Assembly (NCBI GenBank): GCA_017084465.1
Contig: CP070896.1
Coordinates: 4,825,501-4,889,500 of the forward strand
Reading direction: 5' to 3'
Source: Lacrimispora xylanisolvens
Lineage (GTDB): Bacteria; Bacillota; Clostridia; Lachnospirales; Lachnospiraceae
Length of the DNA: 64,000 nt
The notes under the pieces are model-generated. The model was not told the origin of the DNA, did no database searches, and saw only the letters and a program-made list of their open reading frames with translations. The position numbers and the translations under genes were made by a program. Below, piece by piece: positions 23,366 to 32,838 of the stretch. Position 1 is the first letter of the stretch. Each line of letters opens with the position of its first letter.

Positions 23366-23767
23366 ATGAGCAAAGTACCATTTACAGATGAGCAGATAAA
23401 GTTATTACGAGATAACCCATATACCTATAACGTAACTCCCAACACTCTTTATCTCACGAAGGCTTTTAAGGAACTCTTTTATCAGGAGTATCAAGAAGGT
23501 AAACTTCCACGAAACATCCTTGAGGATTATGGGTATCCCATGAATGTGCTTGGTGAAAGCCGAATCTGGGGTATCGCTGCCGTAATAAAGAAGGAGGCAA
23601 AACGATCAGAAGGATTCAGTGAGGGAACTACGCCAAAGAAAGATTCTTTATTAAATGCAGATTCTCCAGAGACAGCAATCAAACAACTCCAACATGAAGT
23701 GAAGTATCTGCGAAATGAAGTCGAGTTCTTAAAAAAAATTTCCTCGATCAAGCATACAAGGAAGTAG
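23366..23767 (+). CDS. IS3-family transposase OrfA
   Basis: 133 residues. An N-terminal helix-turn-helix region (FTDEQIKLLRDNPYTYNVTPNTLY) is followed by a C-terminal leucine-rich coiled coil (IKQLQHEVKYLRNEVEFLKK), usual for OrfA multimerisation. GGAGG lies 7 bases before the ATG. A run of eight A near the end (about 23731-23738) lies where IS3 elements shift -1 to make the OrfAB transposase; the OrfB frame is open from that point. Confidence 0.85.
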   Translation: MSKVPFTDEQIKLLRDNPYTYNVTPNTLYLTKAFKELFYQEYQEGKLPRNILEDYGYPMNVLGESRIWGIAAVIKKEAKRSEGFSEGTTPKKDSLLNADSPETAIKQLQHEVKYLRNEVEFLKKISSIKHTRK

Positions 23768-23772
23768 GTGCA

Positions 23773-24816
23773 TTGCTTATGAACGACTCTTCCTGTGTAT
23801 TCGAGATTATTCAACAGACACTTGCTTCTGATGACACTTTATTTTCTGTCTCCAAGTTATGTGAAATTGCTGGGGTATCGCGAAGTGGATACTACGCGTG
23901 GCTGAAAGCAGCACCCATTCGTGAACAACGCGAGATAGAAGACCGTGCGGACTTTGAGTTGATTCTTATAGCATATAAGATGCATGGCTACACCAAGGGC
24001 GCAAGAGGAATCTATATGGCCTTGCTACACATGAATCCGCCCGTAGTTATGAATCTAAAGAAAATTCGTCGTCTTATGGATAAGTTCAATCTGTCATGTC
24101 CAATCCGAAAGGCTAACCCCTATCGGCAGATGGCCAAAGCTCTTAAAACAAGTAATGTTGCAGATAATCTACTTCAAAGAGAATTCGAATGTTATGGTCC
24201 AAGGATGGTGCTTCTTACAGATATCACCTATCTTCCGTATAATGGTAAATTCGCATATCTTTCTACGATACTAGATGCATATACAAAGCAGATTTTGGCA
24301 TACGTGCTGAGTAATTCACTTGAAGTAGACTTTGTCTTGGAGACAGTAAATCAACTCATAGACAACCATGGTATATCACTTACTGCTGAGAGGATAGTTC
24401 ATTCAGATCAAGGCTGCCACTACACTAGCTACAGCTTTGTCAACATCCTAAAGGACAAGTGTCTTCGGCAGTCTATGTCGAGAAGAGGTAACTGCTGGGA
24501 TAATGCTCCTCAAGAGAGCTTCTTCGGACATATGAAAGATCATATCAAGGAAGAACTTGCTCCATGCCTAGAGTTTTATGAGGTAAAGGATATAGTGGAT
24601 CGCTATATGAACTAATACAACAACCAGAGATATCAATGGCAATTGGCTAAGTTATCACCCAACGAGTTTTACAAGTTCTATACCACTGGTATTTATCCGC
24701 TGGATATTCCTAATAAGCCAGCTGTTCCAATTGCATCGAAAACGATTTCTGAACTTGGAGCGGGAAAGAAGTCCAGTGACAGTATGCTGGGCGTATCAGT
24801 GTCCGACAGCCCTTGA
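23773..24816 (+). pseudogene. IS3-family transposase OrfB, premature stop
   Basis: DDE integrase with an HTH-like start (LCEIAGVSRSGYYAWLK), first Asp in LLTDITYLPY, second Asp in VHSDQGCHYTS and Glu in NAPQESFFGHMK. An in-frame TAA at 24613-24615 replaces a Tyr codon (RYMN-stop-YNNQRYQWQLAKLSP). It cuts off the usual C-terminal segment, which remains readable to 24816. OrfB is probably made as a fusion by -1 frameshifting from orfA. Activity is doubtful unless the stop is a sequence error. Confidence 0.85.
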
Positions 24817-25182
24817 CGGAATGACACGGATTACCCTTATGTCAGGGAAAGGCATATATCCCTTCCACTGCCTCCCCGACGAGGGGGGTGAGGTGGGCAA
24901 AGCCCACGTAACTATCAACTAAAAGAGTACCTGATAATGCTGTCCACTTTATTGGACACTCAAAAGCACCTGTCTAAAATGTCGGTAACACTCAAATCCC
25001 ACTGTCTAAAAAACAGGGGAACTAAAAATCAAAACTGTCCTTGACAAGGGGTACAATTTATAGCTGAATGTTTAGTTCTCGGATTATTTTAAAAAGTAAA
25101 GCCTACTTAGGCTTTTTATGCGAGTGCACCGCATTCTCAGAAAGATGAGAAAAGTTATAGAAGATTAAAAATAAATCCGTCC

Positions 25183-25227
25183 AGCTCCCTCATTTTTTCC
25201 TTTATAGAAGTGAGGGGGCTTTTTTTC
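25183..25227 (+). terminator. Rho-independent terminator
   Basis: AGCTCCCTCA (25183-25192) / TGAGGGGGCT (25211-25220) followed by TTTTTT. Confidence 0.8.
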
Positions 25228-25233
25228 CCCTGC

Positions 25234-25253
25234 TGTTCCTTGAAAATTGAATA
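25234..25253 (+). promoter_or_regulatory. boxA-like leader motif, copy 1
   Basis: TGTTCCTTGAAAATTGAATA. Near-identical motifs occur at 35656 and 39002 in the Tn916-like modules. They resemble the boxA region of firmicute rRNA spacers (known), so a transcription antitermination role is possible. Confidence 0.35.
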
Positions 25254-25279
25254 TCCAGCAGTTTAGATACGTTAGCTGT

Positions 25280-25654
25280 TCAAGCGTGATGAGCGAAAGC
25301 AGCATTAGAGAACACGCCAAGACCACCTGCAGACAGGTAAGAACTGTTTGTCAAATCGATAGCATCAAAGGTGCAGAGCGAGAAATTGATGGCGGAGAAA
25401 TCACCGGAATCTTCATAACAGGAAATAATGCTTACCTGATCAGACAAGGAGATCTGGGAATAAGGAACAATTGAAGATAAGAGGAGAGCGTGGGTAGTGC
25501 CACAATAACTGCATTTAACTCGGCAGATATGCAGACGAATAACCGATTCCTCCGACTTAATACTGCGGTGGTAGTAGCCGTGAATTGTAAGATACCTTCT
25601 TTTAATTTGCATGAAACAAGAAAAATCTGGAGCGGGTAAAGTTACGAATAACAA
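25280..25654 (-). pseudogene. Fragment of a DUF6431 / zinc-ribbon transposase-like protein
   Basis: 124 residues with RRYLTIHGYYHRSIKSEE, then a CxxC (VKCSYCGTTHALLLSSIVPY). That is the pattern of the N-terminal zinc-binding part of IS-associated DUF6431 proteins. Only one CxxC pair remains, the second half is unrelated, and no ribosome site precedes it. It is read as an inactive remnant; the assignment rests on motif resemblance. Confidence 0.45.
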
Positions 25655-26090
25655 TTACATCGAATTATGAACTATGGAAATTATTGAACCCGCATATTTA
25701 TTTAGCGAAAGTTGACTTTAAATCAATCCATTTAGAAGGAATCCAAACAAACAGATATTATGTCATACTGCTTGCCAAGTACGGATTAGAGATTTTGGGT
25801 ATCCGCAGTTCATAACCATATGTTTTATATGTGATTATGATTGTAATAAACAAGATTGGAGGAAAGAATTTGAGAATTTCAATTAAGAACCCTGTAAATC
25901 AAAGAACCGAAACCCTTTGGTTTCCTTGGAACGCTGAGGACTCTATCCGGGTAATATCTAGCACAGTTAACCGGTTATTCTATTAATATTTTATTATAAA
26001 TATATTAAAATATTGTTACGATTATGAAAATAATGTTACGATTATGAATTTAAAACGTTTTACTATATGAGGAATAAACGTGAGAAAGGA
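25655..26090. other. Gap without recognisable gene
   Basis: AT-rich sequence with many stops in all frames. A short stretch after 25860 (GGAGGAAAGAATTTGAGAATTTC) looks like a ribosome site and start, but the frame closes after about 40 codons with no recognisable product. Confidence 0.4.
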
Positions 26091-26098
26091 ATGGTGAT

Positions 26099-26828
26099 AT
26101 TATTTTAAAAATCGCGATATGTGATGACTTTGAAACTGAATGCAGTGATTTGGAGTCCATCATATTAGAAATTCAAAAACAAATAAATATTCCGCTATCG
26201 GTTGAAGTTTTTTTTTATTCTGGAGAAGAGCTGATTGATTATATAAAAAAATAAAACAATTTTGATTTGATTTTTTTTTTGGATATAGAACTCGGAAATA
26301 TGAATGGTTTAAAAGTTGGACAAATTATACGAAGAGAATTGGAGGATTTTATAACAAAAATAATATATATTTCATCGAAAAGTCAATATGACAGACAGCT
26401 ATTTGATGTGCAGCCATTACATTTCATGGAAAAACCAATAAAGAAAGAAAAAGTTAAACAAAATATTAATTTGGCAATGAAAATATTAGGCAGAGAAAAT
26501 AACATGTTTTCGTTTCAGCAGGGGCATCAAAATTATAAAATACCGATAAAAGAAATCCTATATTTTGAGAGCCTTAATAAAAAAAATCAAAATCGTTTGT
26601 TTGAATGATACATATTATTTTTATGGGAAAATAAGTGAGGTTATAAGAAAGATTTCGAACCATAGATTTATGCAGCCACATCGTTCCTATGTTGTAAATT
26701 ATAATCACATACTTTTAATAAAACACGATGAAATCAAAGTGGTAAATGGAGATATTATTCCTATCAGTCAAGGTAATCGCAAAAAAATCAGAAAACTTTA
26801 TTCTGCTTATGCAAAGGAGGAGATATAG
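26099..26828 (+). pseudogene. LytTR (AgrA-type) response regulator, broken
   Basis: The receiver domain is readable from about 26105 (KIAICDDFETECSDLESI). An in-frame TAA at 26252 follows YIKK, then it continues through DLIFFLDIELGNMNGLKVG (phospho-Asp in LDIE) to a LytTR domain (IKEILYFESLNKK). A run of eight A at 26579-26586 shifts the frame, and the domain continues as NHRFMQPHRSYVVNYNHI to 26828. No clean start codon is in frame. The two extra lesions beyond the homopolymer suggest a genuinely decayed gene. Such regulators bind direct repeats and control virulence or bacteriocin loci; the kinase remnant follows. Confidence 0.75.
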
Positions 26829-27300
26829 AGTTAACGTTGCACATCAATGATATAGTGTATTTATTGACAGGAATTTTGGGTACCTACACTTTTTTAAATT
26901 CATGCATATATTTTATAAAAAATCCATAACAAATAGTGTTATGATCTTCCTTGTATCTTTTGTTAATCCTTTTTTCTTCATCGCGTATACATAAAGTGAG
27001 TATTATAATCAGACAGCATTCTGAATTATAAACTTGCGGAAGCAAAATCTTTAGGAATACAAGTTGATGTGAATATAAATATTCCTGAAAATCTCAATGT
27101 TTCTACCTTTATTTTAACAACAATATGGTTTAAAAAGCATCAAAAATGGAAGGAAACTTGATATTAAAATTACTTTTTGCAAAGGAAATCTTATTCACTA
27201 CCCATCTCAATTAAAAAAAGTATGATGGAGAAATTTTTATTAAACATGGAAATAAATTATTTTCTGTAACTGTATTACTTAACGTCAGTTAGAAATTATA
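26829..27300 (+). pseudogene. Remnant of an AgrC-like GHKL sensor kinase
   Basis: No intact frame, but LNYKLAEAKSLGIQVDVNINIPENL near 27030-27110 is the segment before the N-box of AgrC/GHKL kinases. A shifted continuation after AAAAAGCATCAAAAATGG codes for an ATPase-like stretch. The N-terminal membrane domain is mostly deleted. Order (regulator then kinase) and family fit a former agr-like pair with the gene upstream. Confidence 0.5.
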
Positions 27301-27478
27301 GTAATCAAATTGTATTTTACTCCCATAAAATGCATATTTCGCACCATGTCGCGGCACAAAAATTATTTGGGTGTATATATAGTGTATGGTGCTTAAAGAA
27401 AAATATTTATTGTAGAAAGGAGTTTAGCTGACAACAATTAATAAGATAAGTATGCCTGTATAGGAATGGAGGATAAAA

Positions 27479-28957
27479 ATGATTAAGTGGAAAAACAAAA
27501 ATATATTACTTTTGATAATGTGTATGTTTCTGGGAACTGTAGGTTGTGCAGAAAATGTATCAGCAGAAACACAAAAGAATAACGTTCCAACTGTGAAGTT
27601 TGTCAATCATATGGATGAAGATTCAGACATATCTGTGAGTAAAAAAGCATCCGATGATTCCAAGTATTTAGGAACCAAATCACCTTATCCCTATAAAGAA
27701 AACCATATTAGTGCTGCTCCAGAAGACTACAAACCAGTATTTATGCAGTACATAGGACGTCACGGTTCCAGACATCAAACCAAAGCCAAGTATGATATTA
27801 CCCTTTTTGAACTGCTTTCCATTGCAGAGAAAGAAAATCAAATAACCGAAACCGGAAAAGAATTAAAGGATCAAATTGGAAAGCTGATTGAATTAGAAAA
27901 AGAAAATTATGGTCAGTTGACCAAGTTGGGCAGAGAAAACTTGAATAAAATCGGTGAACGGACGGCTGCCAACTATAAAGAAGTTTTTGCAGATGGAAAG
28001 CCGATTCTAGGTTACTCCACTTATAAACAAAGAACTCAGGACAGCCGGGATGAATTTTTTGCTGGACTGAAAAAAAATGCAGCTGGAAACCAAATCACAA
28101 CCGCTTCCTATCCTGAGGATCAAGATCCTTATTTACGTCCATTCGATTTTGCTCCTGATTATAAGGAATATGAGGAAAATGGAGCGTGGAAGAAAAAAGT
28201 GGAAAAATATGCTCAAAAAAAAGATGGAAAAATCAATAGTAAAAGAGTTTTGACTCAGTTTTTTTCGGAAGAGTTCTATGATAGATTAGACAAGGGCGAA
28301 TTCCAGATAAAGGATCTGAAAGGCAAAGTAGCATTGAGCAACCCAACGGATGCAGCTACGAATTTATATAATTTATATACCCTTACTCCGAGTTTAGCAT
28401 CTGAAGGCGGAAACTTTAATTTCAAAAAATACTTTACTTTGAAAGAGCTGAAATGGTATGCTGATCTTACGAATATCGAAGATTTTTACAGCAAAGGCCC
28501 ATCATTGGAAGACACCGATGTTACGGTTGATTTTATGGCACCACTGGTTAAATATATGATTACTTCCTCTGATGACGCTTTGAAGAATGAAAATTATGCA
28601 GGAATCTTTTCCTTTGCCCATGCGGAAACAATCATACCGTTAACTGCATTCCTGGAGATTGATGGCTGTTGCAAAAGTACGGATGAACCGAAAAAGGTCG
28701 CTGATAAATGGAAAGGTGCTGAAGTCTCCCCAATGAGTGCCAATATTCAATGGATATTCTATTCGAACGGAGAGGATTATCTAGTAAAAATGTTGCACAA
28801 TGAAAAAGAAATTGCTTTCCCAATAAAAACGGATACCTATCCTTACTATAAATGGGAGGACGTGAAAAAGTATTACACAAAGAAAGTAGAAAAGTTAGGT
28901 ATTTCTCTGGATAGTACCATGGAAGAGAATATTAATTCTTTGAATAAAGATTTCTAA
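27479..28957 (+). CDS. Histidine-phosphatase-superfamily lipoprotein, MINPP/phytase-like
   Basis: 492 residues. The signal peptide MIKWKNKNILLLIMCMFLGT has lipobox GTVGC, placing it on the outside of the membrane. The catalytic RHGSRHQ near residue 95 is the phosphohistidine motif. The proton-donor motif is HAE (FSFAHAETIIPLTAF) rather than HD, which is the mark of multiple inositol polyphosphate phosphatases. Such enzymes release phosphate from phytate. GGAGG lies 9 bases before the ATG. It stands alone between agr-like remnants and a terminator. The reading frame is undamaged, unlike its neighbours. Confidence 0.82.
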   Translation: MIKWKNKNILLLIMCMFLGTVGCAENVSAETQKNNVPTVKFVNHMDEDSDISVSKKASDDSKYLGTKSPYPYKENHISAAPEDYKPVFMQYIGRHGSRHQTKAKYDITLFELLSIAEKENQITETGKELKDQIGKLIELEKENYGQLTKLGRENLNKIGERTAANYKEVFADGKPILGYSTYKQRTQDSRDEFFAGLKKNAAGNQITTASYPEDQDPYLRPFDFAPDYKEYEENGAWKKKVEKYAQKKDGKINSKRVLTQFFSEEFYDRLDKGEFQIKDLKGKVALSNPTDAATNLYNLYTLTPSLASEGGNFNFKKYFTLKELKWYADLTNIEDFYSKGPSLEDTDVTVDFMAPLVKYMITSSDDALKNENYAGIFSFAHAETIIPLTAFLEIDGCCKSTDEPKKVADKWKGAEVSPMSANIQWIFYSNGEDYLVKMLHNEKEIAFPIKTDTYPYYKWEDVKKYYTKKVEKLGISLDSTMEENINSLNKDF

Positions 28958-29015
28958 ATGTGTCAAGTATTTTTGAAATGTCATAAAAATTTTTAATATA
29001 AGCACCAGTTCAAAT

Positions 29016-29081
29016 ATGCTCCCCTTATGAAAAACAGTTTAAATAATAAGAACTGTTTATTATAAGGAGGAGCATTTTTTT
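29016..29081 (+). terminator. Terminator after the phosphatase gene
   Basis: ATGCTCC-CCTTAT (from 29016) pairs with ATAAGG-AGGAGCAT, with an inner AACAGTT/AACTGTT stem, then seven T. A short frame right after it (MGQKSKVLQSE) is too small to name. Confidence 0.65.
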
Positions 29082-29293
29082 ATGGGACAAAAATCAAAGG
29101 TACTTCAATCTGAATAATTGACTAGGATTTACATTTCATCTTTAGTACCTTTTTTTCATTGCGAATATAAGTATGCCGCCAAGGGAATATCTACTCAAGG
29201 CATGTTGAAGCGGTGATAATGATGACGTATTGTGGTTTGGACAAGAAAAGAAGGGGTTAGACCACAAGATATAGTGGTTTTTGACTGAAAAAT

Positions 29294-29345
29294 GAGCAAA
29301 AAACGGGGCTAAAAAATGCAATTTTTAGCCCCGTTTTTTTTGCTC
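29294..29345. terminator. Strong bidirectional terminator
   Basis: GAGCAAAAAACGGGGCTAAAAA pairs with TTTTTAGCCCCG plus T-rich tail ending GCTC; the stem is over 20 bp with a 6-nt loop. It stands alone in about 1 kb of non-coding DNA. Confidence 0.8.
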
Positions 29346-29430
29346 TTCCACGGATGACATAGGATAGTTAGTGGCATAATCTTTCCAAGTTACTTTTATA
29401 TATAGAGAAAAGGATGGGATATTCCTCGGC

Positions 29431-29509
29431 AAGGAGAACACTTGAATGGCATTTAAGAGGTCCATTTCCGCTTTAACTATAAGCTGCAGACATGACTGTT
29501 TGTGGCTAT
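29431..29509 (+). pseudogene. Decayed second tRNA-Ala locus with its terminator
   Basis: CTTGAATGGCATTTAAGAGGTC at 29441 onward matches the anticodon arm of the tRNA-Ala at 23077 with one change. The T arm and acceptor are gone. TAAGCTGCAGACATGACTG (29479 onward) matches the 3' terminator hairpin of that tRNA, with changes that keep pairing. The following TATAGGGA..GGCCACTTGG also resembles the sequence after 23190. Confidence 0.6.
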
Positions 29510-29954
29510 TATTTTCACCTATAGGGATTGGCCACTTGGTAAATCAGGGATAGAAATTAATAGGCATGTTTTCAGTGAAGAGAATGTGCCTTATTTTATT
29601 TGCCGTTTTCATGGCTGATTATGTATTATTAAAGATATTTAGGGTAATAAATATCCCGGTTTAAATTATAAAGAAGAATCTGATAATAGAATAATGAATT
29701 ATGATTATTTAATTGAATAATTTTACAATTTGTCTTAAAATGAAATAAAGTATTGAAGTTATTTATTTTAGGTCGCTTGAAAAACATATTTGAAGAGTAT
29801 GATATGGTTGGTAGTAGCATTTATATAATATTTCTAATGCAAAAAAAGAAATTATCTAGGACTTTAGAGAATATGAAAATGGGGCTATAGTGAAAAAAAG
29901 AAAACAGAGCATGCTATAGCAATAATGGGCAGTTACTGAGGAAGAAGATAAATT
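29510..29954. other. Gap without recognisable gene
   Basis: AT-rich, stops in all frames. The first ~50 bp resemble the region downstream of the tRNA-Ala terminator. Nothing else was recognised. Confidence 0.4.
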
Positions 29955-30996
29955 ATGAATTTAAATATTATTGGAAATGGTTTAGACTTATTTCATGGAT
30001 TACCAAGTTCATATTACTATTTTGGGTGTTATCTTATTGAAAATGATCCAGAATTATATATGGCATTATCAAAATGGTTTAGTTTTAGATATTATTCAAT
30101 TGCAAGAGGTTATCCCTATGAAGATTTTGAATATGGGGTAGAAGAGCAATTCTGGTCGAAATTTGAGGAAAGATTAGGAATAGTAGATGAGACAATAATT
30201 ATTGACACTTATGATTATGATTTGGGATTGGAAATAGAAGATTATGATATACCAATGGATGATGATAAAATCTCAGATGAAATTCGAAAAATGTTTATTA
30301 AATGGGTTACAAGGATGCTGGACTTAAAAGAAAATTATCAAATTATTAAAAAAATATAAAAATAAAGGCAGAAATAAAAAATATTATCAAATTGGTTTTA
30401 CTAATTATGATAGATATTTAGTATTTAATTATACACATATGTTGCAGAATATATATGGAATAGAACCTAAAAATATTTGCTATGTTCACGGTGAGTGTAC
30501 AGGAAATGAAGAAGATGAGTTGATTTTTGGACATGGAAATAAAAAAAGAATAATGGAGATTAAAAATATTATTGATGGTTATGATAGACGTAGTCTGTTT
30601 CAGTCTGAAAGGACTAATCAACTTGAATATGAGTGTTTACTAAGATTTATGCAAAATCTTGAAAAAGATGTAAATAGATGCAAGTGGGTAACAGAAATGT
30701 TTTATAATCGTTTTTTGGAAGAACCAGAAATTATTAATGTATATGGTATGTCATTAGGGGATGTAGATTTTCCATATTTTAAACAAATAAGAGATAGATG
30801 GCCAGAAACAAAGTGGAGATTTGGTTACCATTCAAAGCAAGACGAAGATAAAATAAAAATATTAGTCAAAAGATTAGCTATACCTGATTTTCAATATAAA
30901 ACATTTAAATTTGACAATCCTATATTTCGGGAAATAATGGATATAATTGTTGCAAAAACTGGGATTATAGCTTATGAGGAAGTGAAAAGCAATTAA
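29955..30996 (+). pseudogene. AbiH-family abortive infection protein, one frameshift
   Basis: AbiH proteins are phage-defence factors of unknown mechanism. The N-terminus NIIGNGLDLFHGLPSSYYYF carries the AbiH opening motif. Later YLVFNYTHMLQNIYGI, ICYVHGE, ELIFGHGNKK and NVYGMSLGDVDFPYF are all family signatures. The frame is lost at a run of seven A (30348-30354); one A fewer joins NYQIIKK to YKNKGRNKKYYQIGFTNYDR and gives a protein of about 346 residues. AGGAAGAAG precedes the ATG. AT content is higher than in the core genes, consistent with transfer. It may be intact if the extra A is an error. Confidence 0.82.
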
Positions 30997-31287
30997 CAGA
31001 TAAAATATACGCTACTATTTATTAAGATGTTATGACAATGGATAGAATAATAAACATGAAAGAAAATTTTTCGTATAATGCCGATATTAACAAAGCATCT
31101 TACATTAATTGGGTACTTATTATCATCCTATGCATGATATGATAGTAATAAGTGATACTAATAGCGATTGCAGCTGGAGACAGCAGGGGAGGTGGAGAAG
31201 TATTTTGCGGAACTTGAGAAGAAAGTTGATAGTACAGCTGGAAGAATATACGATTGTACATATTTATTTTTAAAGGTGGGGTGAAAA
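30997..31287. other. Gap with a short gene remnant
   Basis: Near 31160-31280 a frame reads LQLETAGEVEKYFAELEKK followed by VDSTAGRIYDCTYLF, a coiled-coil-like tail with no start of its own. The parent gene is not recognised. Confidence 0.35.
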
Positions 31288-32052
31288 ATGGATTGGGATG
31301 GAATATTGGGAGACGTTATTTCTGGGAGTATCTTACTTGCTGCAGGAGGTGTAGGTGGCTGGTTTATTGGCCTTTTTAAGGGGAAAAAAAAGTCATCATC
31401 AGCAATTAAAAGAAAAGATGAGATATATCAACCATTGATTGATGATATAGAAAAATATTCAAAATTTAATTGGTCTATTTTGGAAAAGGTAAAAGCAGAA
31501 TTTTTAAGAGAAATAGTAAATGATTCCTATAAATATGGTCTTGCGGGAGAAGTAAAGGTCAAATGTAATTATTTGAATAAAATAGCAAGTGAATACAATA
31601 GCATTGACCCGGTAAGAGTAGCTGACAGCATTATTGAAGATATTTTTACTAAAGGTTATGCAGAGATATATGGAAGTATTATTGACGGAATAAGTTATCA
31701 CACTGATCCAGAAGGAAATGAATGGGAAGAGGAAATATTTGTAGAACCTGTGCAAATAATAAATCAAATAAATCATTCAAAAGAAATTACTAGTTTGCTA
31801 AATAACGAAGGAATGTATTCGGATGAAGTCTGTATTGATAAAGTAAATGTATTATATGAACCAATCTATTTACAGCTAAAAAGAATATATGCATCAGCTT
31901 TGAATGTTGTCATAAATGGAAAACAATATAAGCATTCAAAGCCTGTTATTAATTTGAGTATGTTACCAGAAGAATATATGGCATATCATTATGATTTTTT
32001 TGAATTGTATAACGAAAATCAAAAGATTGTTTTTTGCAACCCCAAAGTGTAA
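31288..32052 (+). CDS. Unknown membrane-anchored protein, 3' end cut by IS21 insertion
   Basis: 254 residues. One N-terminal hydrophobic segment (ILLAAGGVGGWFIGLF) followed by GKKKSSS anchors a soluble, acidic, helical domain in the cytoplasm (Lys-rich side inside). The ATG follows AAGGTGGGG. The last codons (PKV-stop) and the stop TAA lie at the left inverted repeat of the IS21 element, so the original C-terminus is missing. Its position next to abiH suggests an accessory defence gene, but no family was recognised. Confidence 0.6.
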   Translation: MDWDGILGDVISGSILLAAGGVGGWFIGLFKGKKKSSSAIKRKDEIYQPLIDDIEKYSKFNWSILEKVKAEFLREIVNDSYKYGLAGEVKVKCNYLNKIASEYNSIDPVRVADSIIEDIFTKGYAEIYGSIIDGISYHTDPEGNEWEEEIFVEPVQIINQINHSKEITSLLNNEGMYSDEVCIDKVNVLYEPIYLQLKRIYASALNVVINGKQYKHSKPVINLSMLPEEYMAYHYDFFELYNENQKIVFCNPKV

Positions 32053-32088
32053 CAAAGTGCAAAGAAAAAGTGTAACACCCTAGAGAGT

Positions 32089-32838
32089 TTATTTAGTTGC
32101 TGAATCTTTCATCAGTGAATGTTCAAATCTCCAGCTGTCTCTATCAAAAACGATGAGGTGGCTGTGATGCACCAGACGGTCGATAAGTGCCGCTGTCAGC
32201 TGATCATCATAGAAGATTCCATTCCATTTACTGAATTCTATATTTGTTGTAATAATCAGGCTGCGTTTTTTCGTAACAGTCTGCAATTACCTGAAATAAT
32301 AACTGGGAACCTTCCGCGTCAAACGGAAGATATCCCCACTCGTCACAGATTAGCAGATCAAGCTTACTGAGACGTTTTAGAAGTTTGGTAAGTGAACCGT
32401 CCGCTTTTGCATCTGTCAATTCATTTACCAGCGTGGCAGTTTTGTAGAACCGTACTTTTTTTTCCCCTGCATACAGGCTTCTACGCCTACGGCAGTTGCC
32501 ATATGGCTTTTACCGGCTCCATTCCTGCCATAGAGAATCAGATTTTCATTTCGGTCCATAAATTCAAGTGTTTTGATTCCATCAATACTTGTTGTGTTTG
32601 GAATGATGATATTACGAAAATCATATCCTTCAAATGTTTTTTTATATTATCAAATCCTGCCTGCTTTAGATGCAGTTTTTTTTCGCTTGTTGTTACGGTA
32701 ATCAAGTTCAGCCCTCAAAACTTTGAGGAGATAATCCTGATAGGTATCGCCAGACATGGATAATGCGTTTTCAGCGAAGGTTATGCTCAGACGCAGTTCC
32801 TTACAGCATTCATAAATCTGCTCTTTCACAAGGAACAT
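32089..32838 (-). pseudogene. istB: IS21 helper ATPase IstB, several frameshifts
   Basis: AAA+ ATPase that helps IstA in transposition. Pieces in order: KEQIYECCKELRLSI, Walker A region LILYGRNGAGKSHMATAVG, Walker B LLICDEWGYLPFDAEGSQLLFQVI, sensor region SLIITTNIEFSKWNGIF and C-terminal DRLVHHSHLIVFDRDSWRF. Frame breaks are a CTGC duplication at 32657-32664, T8 at 32456-32463 and T6 at 32266-32271 (plus strand). Two of the three are one extra homopolymer base. The stop of istA overlaps its start, as is usual. Confidence 0.85.

Larger units (their letters stand above)
23269..25013 (+). mobile_element. IS3-family insertion sequence (boundaries approximate)
   Basis: Contains orfA and orfB in a -1 frame relation. 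Candidate ends are TTTTTAGACACT at 23269 and the inverted ACTGTCTAAAAAA ending at 25013; further TGGACAC motifs occur at both sides (23240, 24952). The ~200 bp after orfB hold no gene. No target duplication was identified. Confidence 0.65.
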
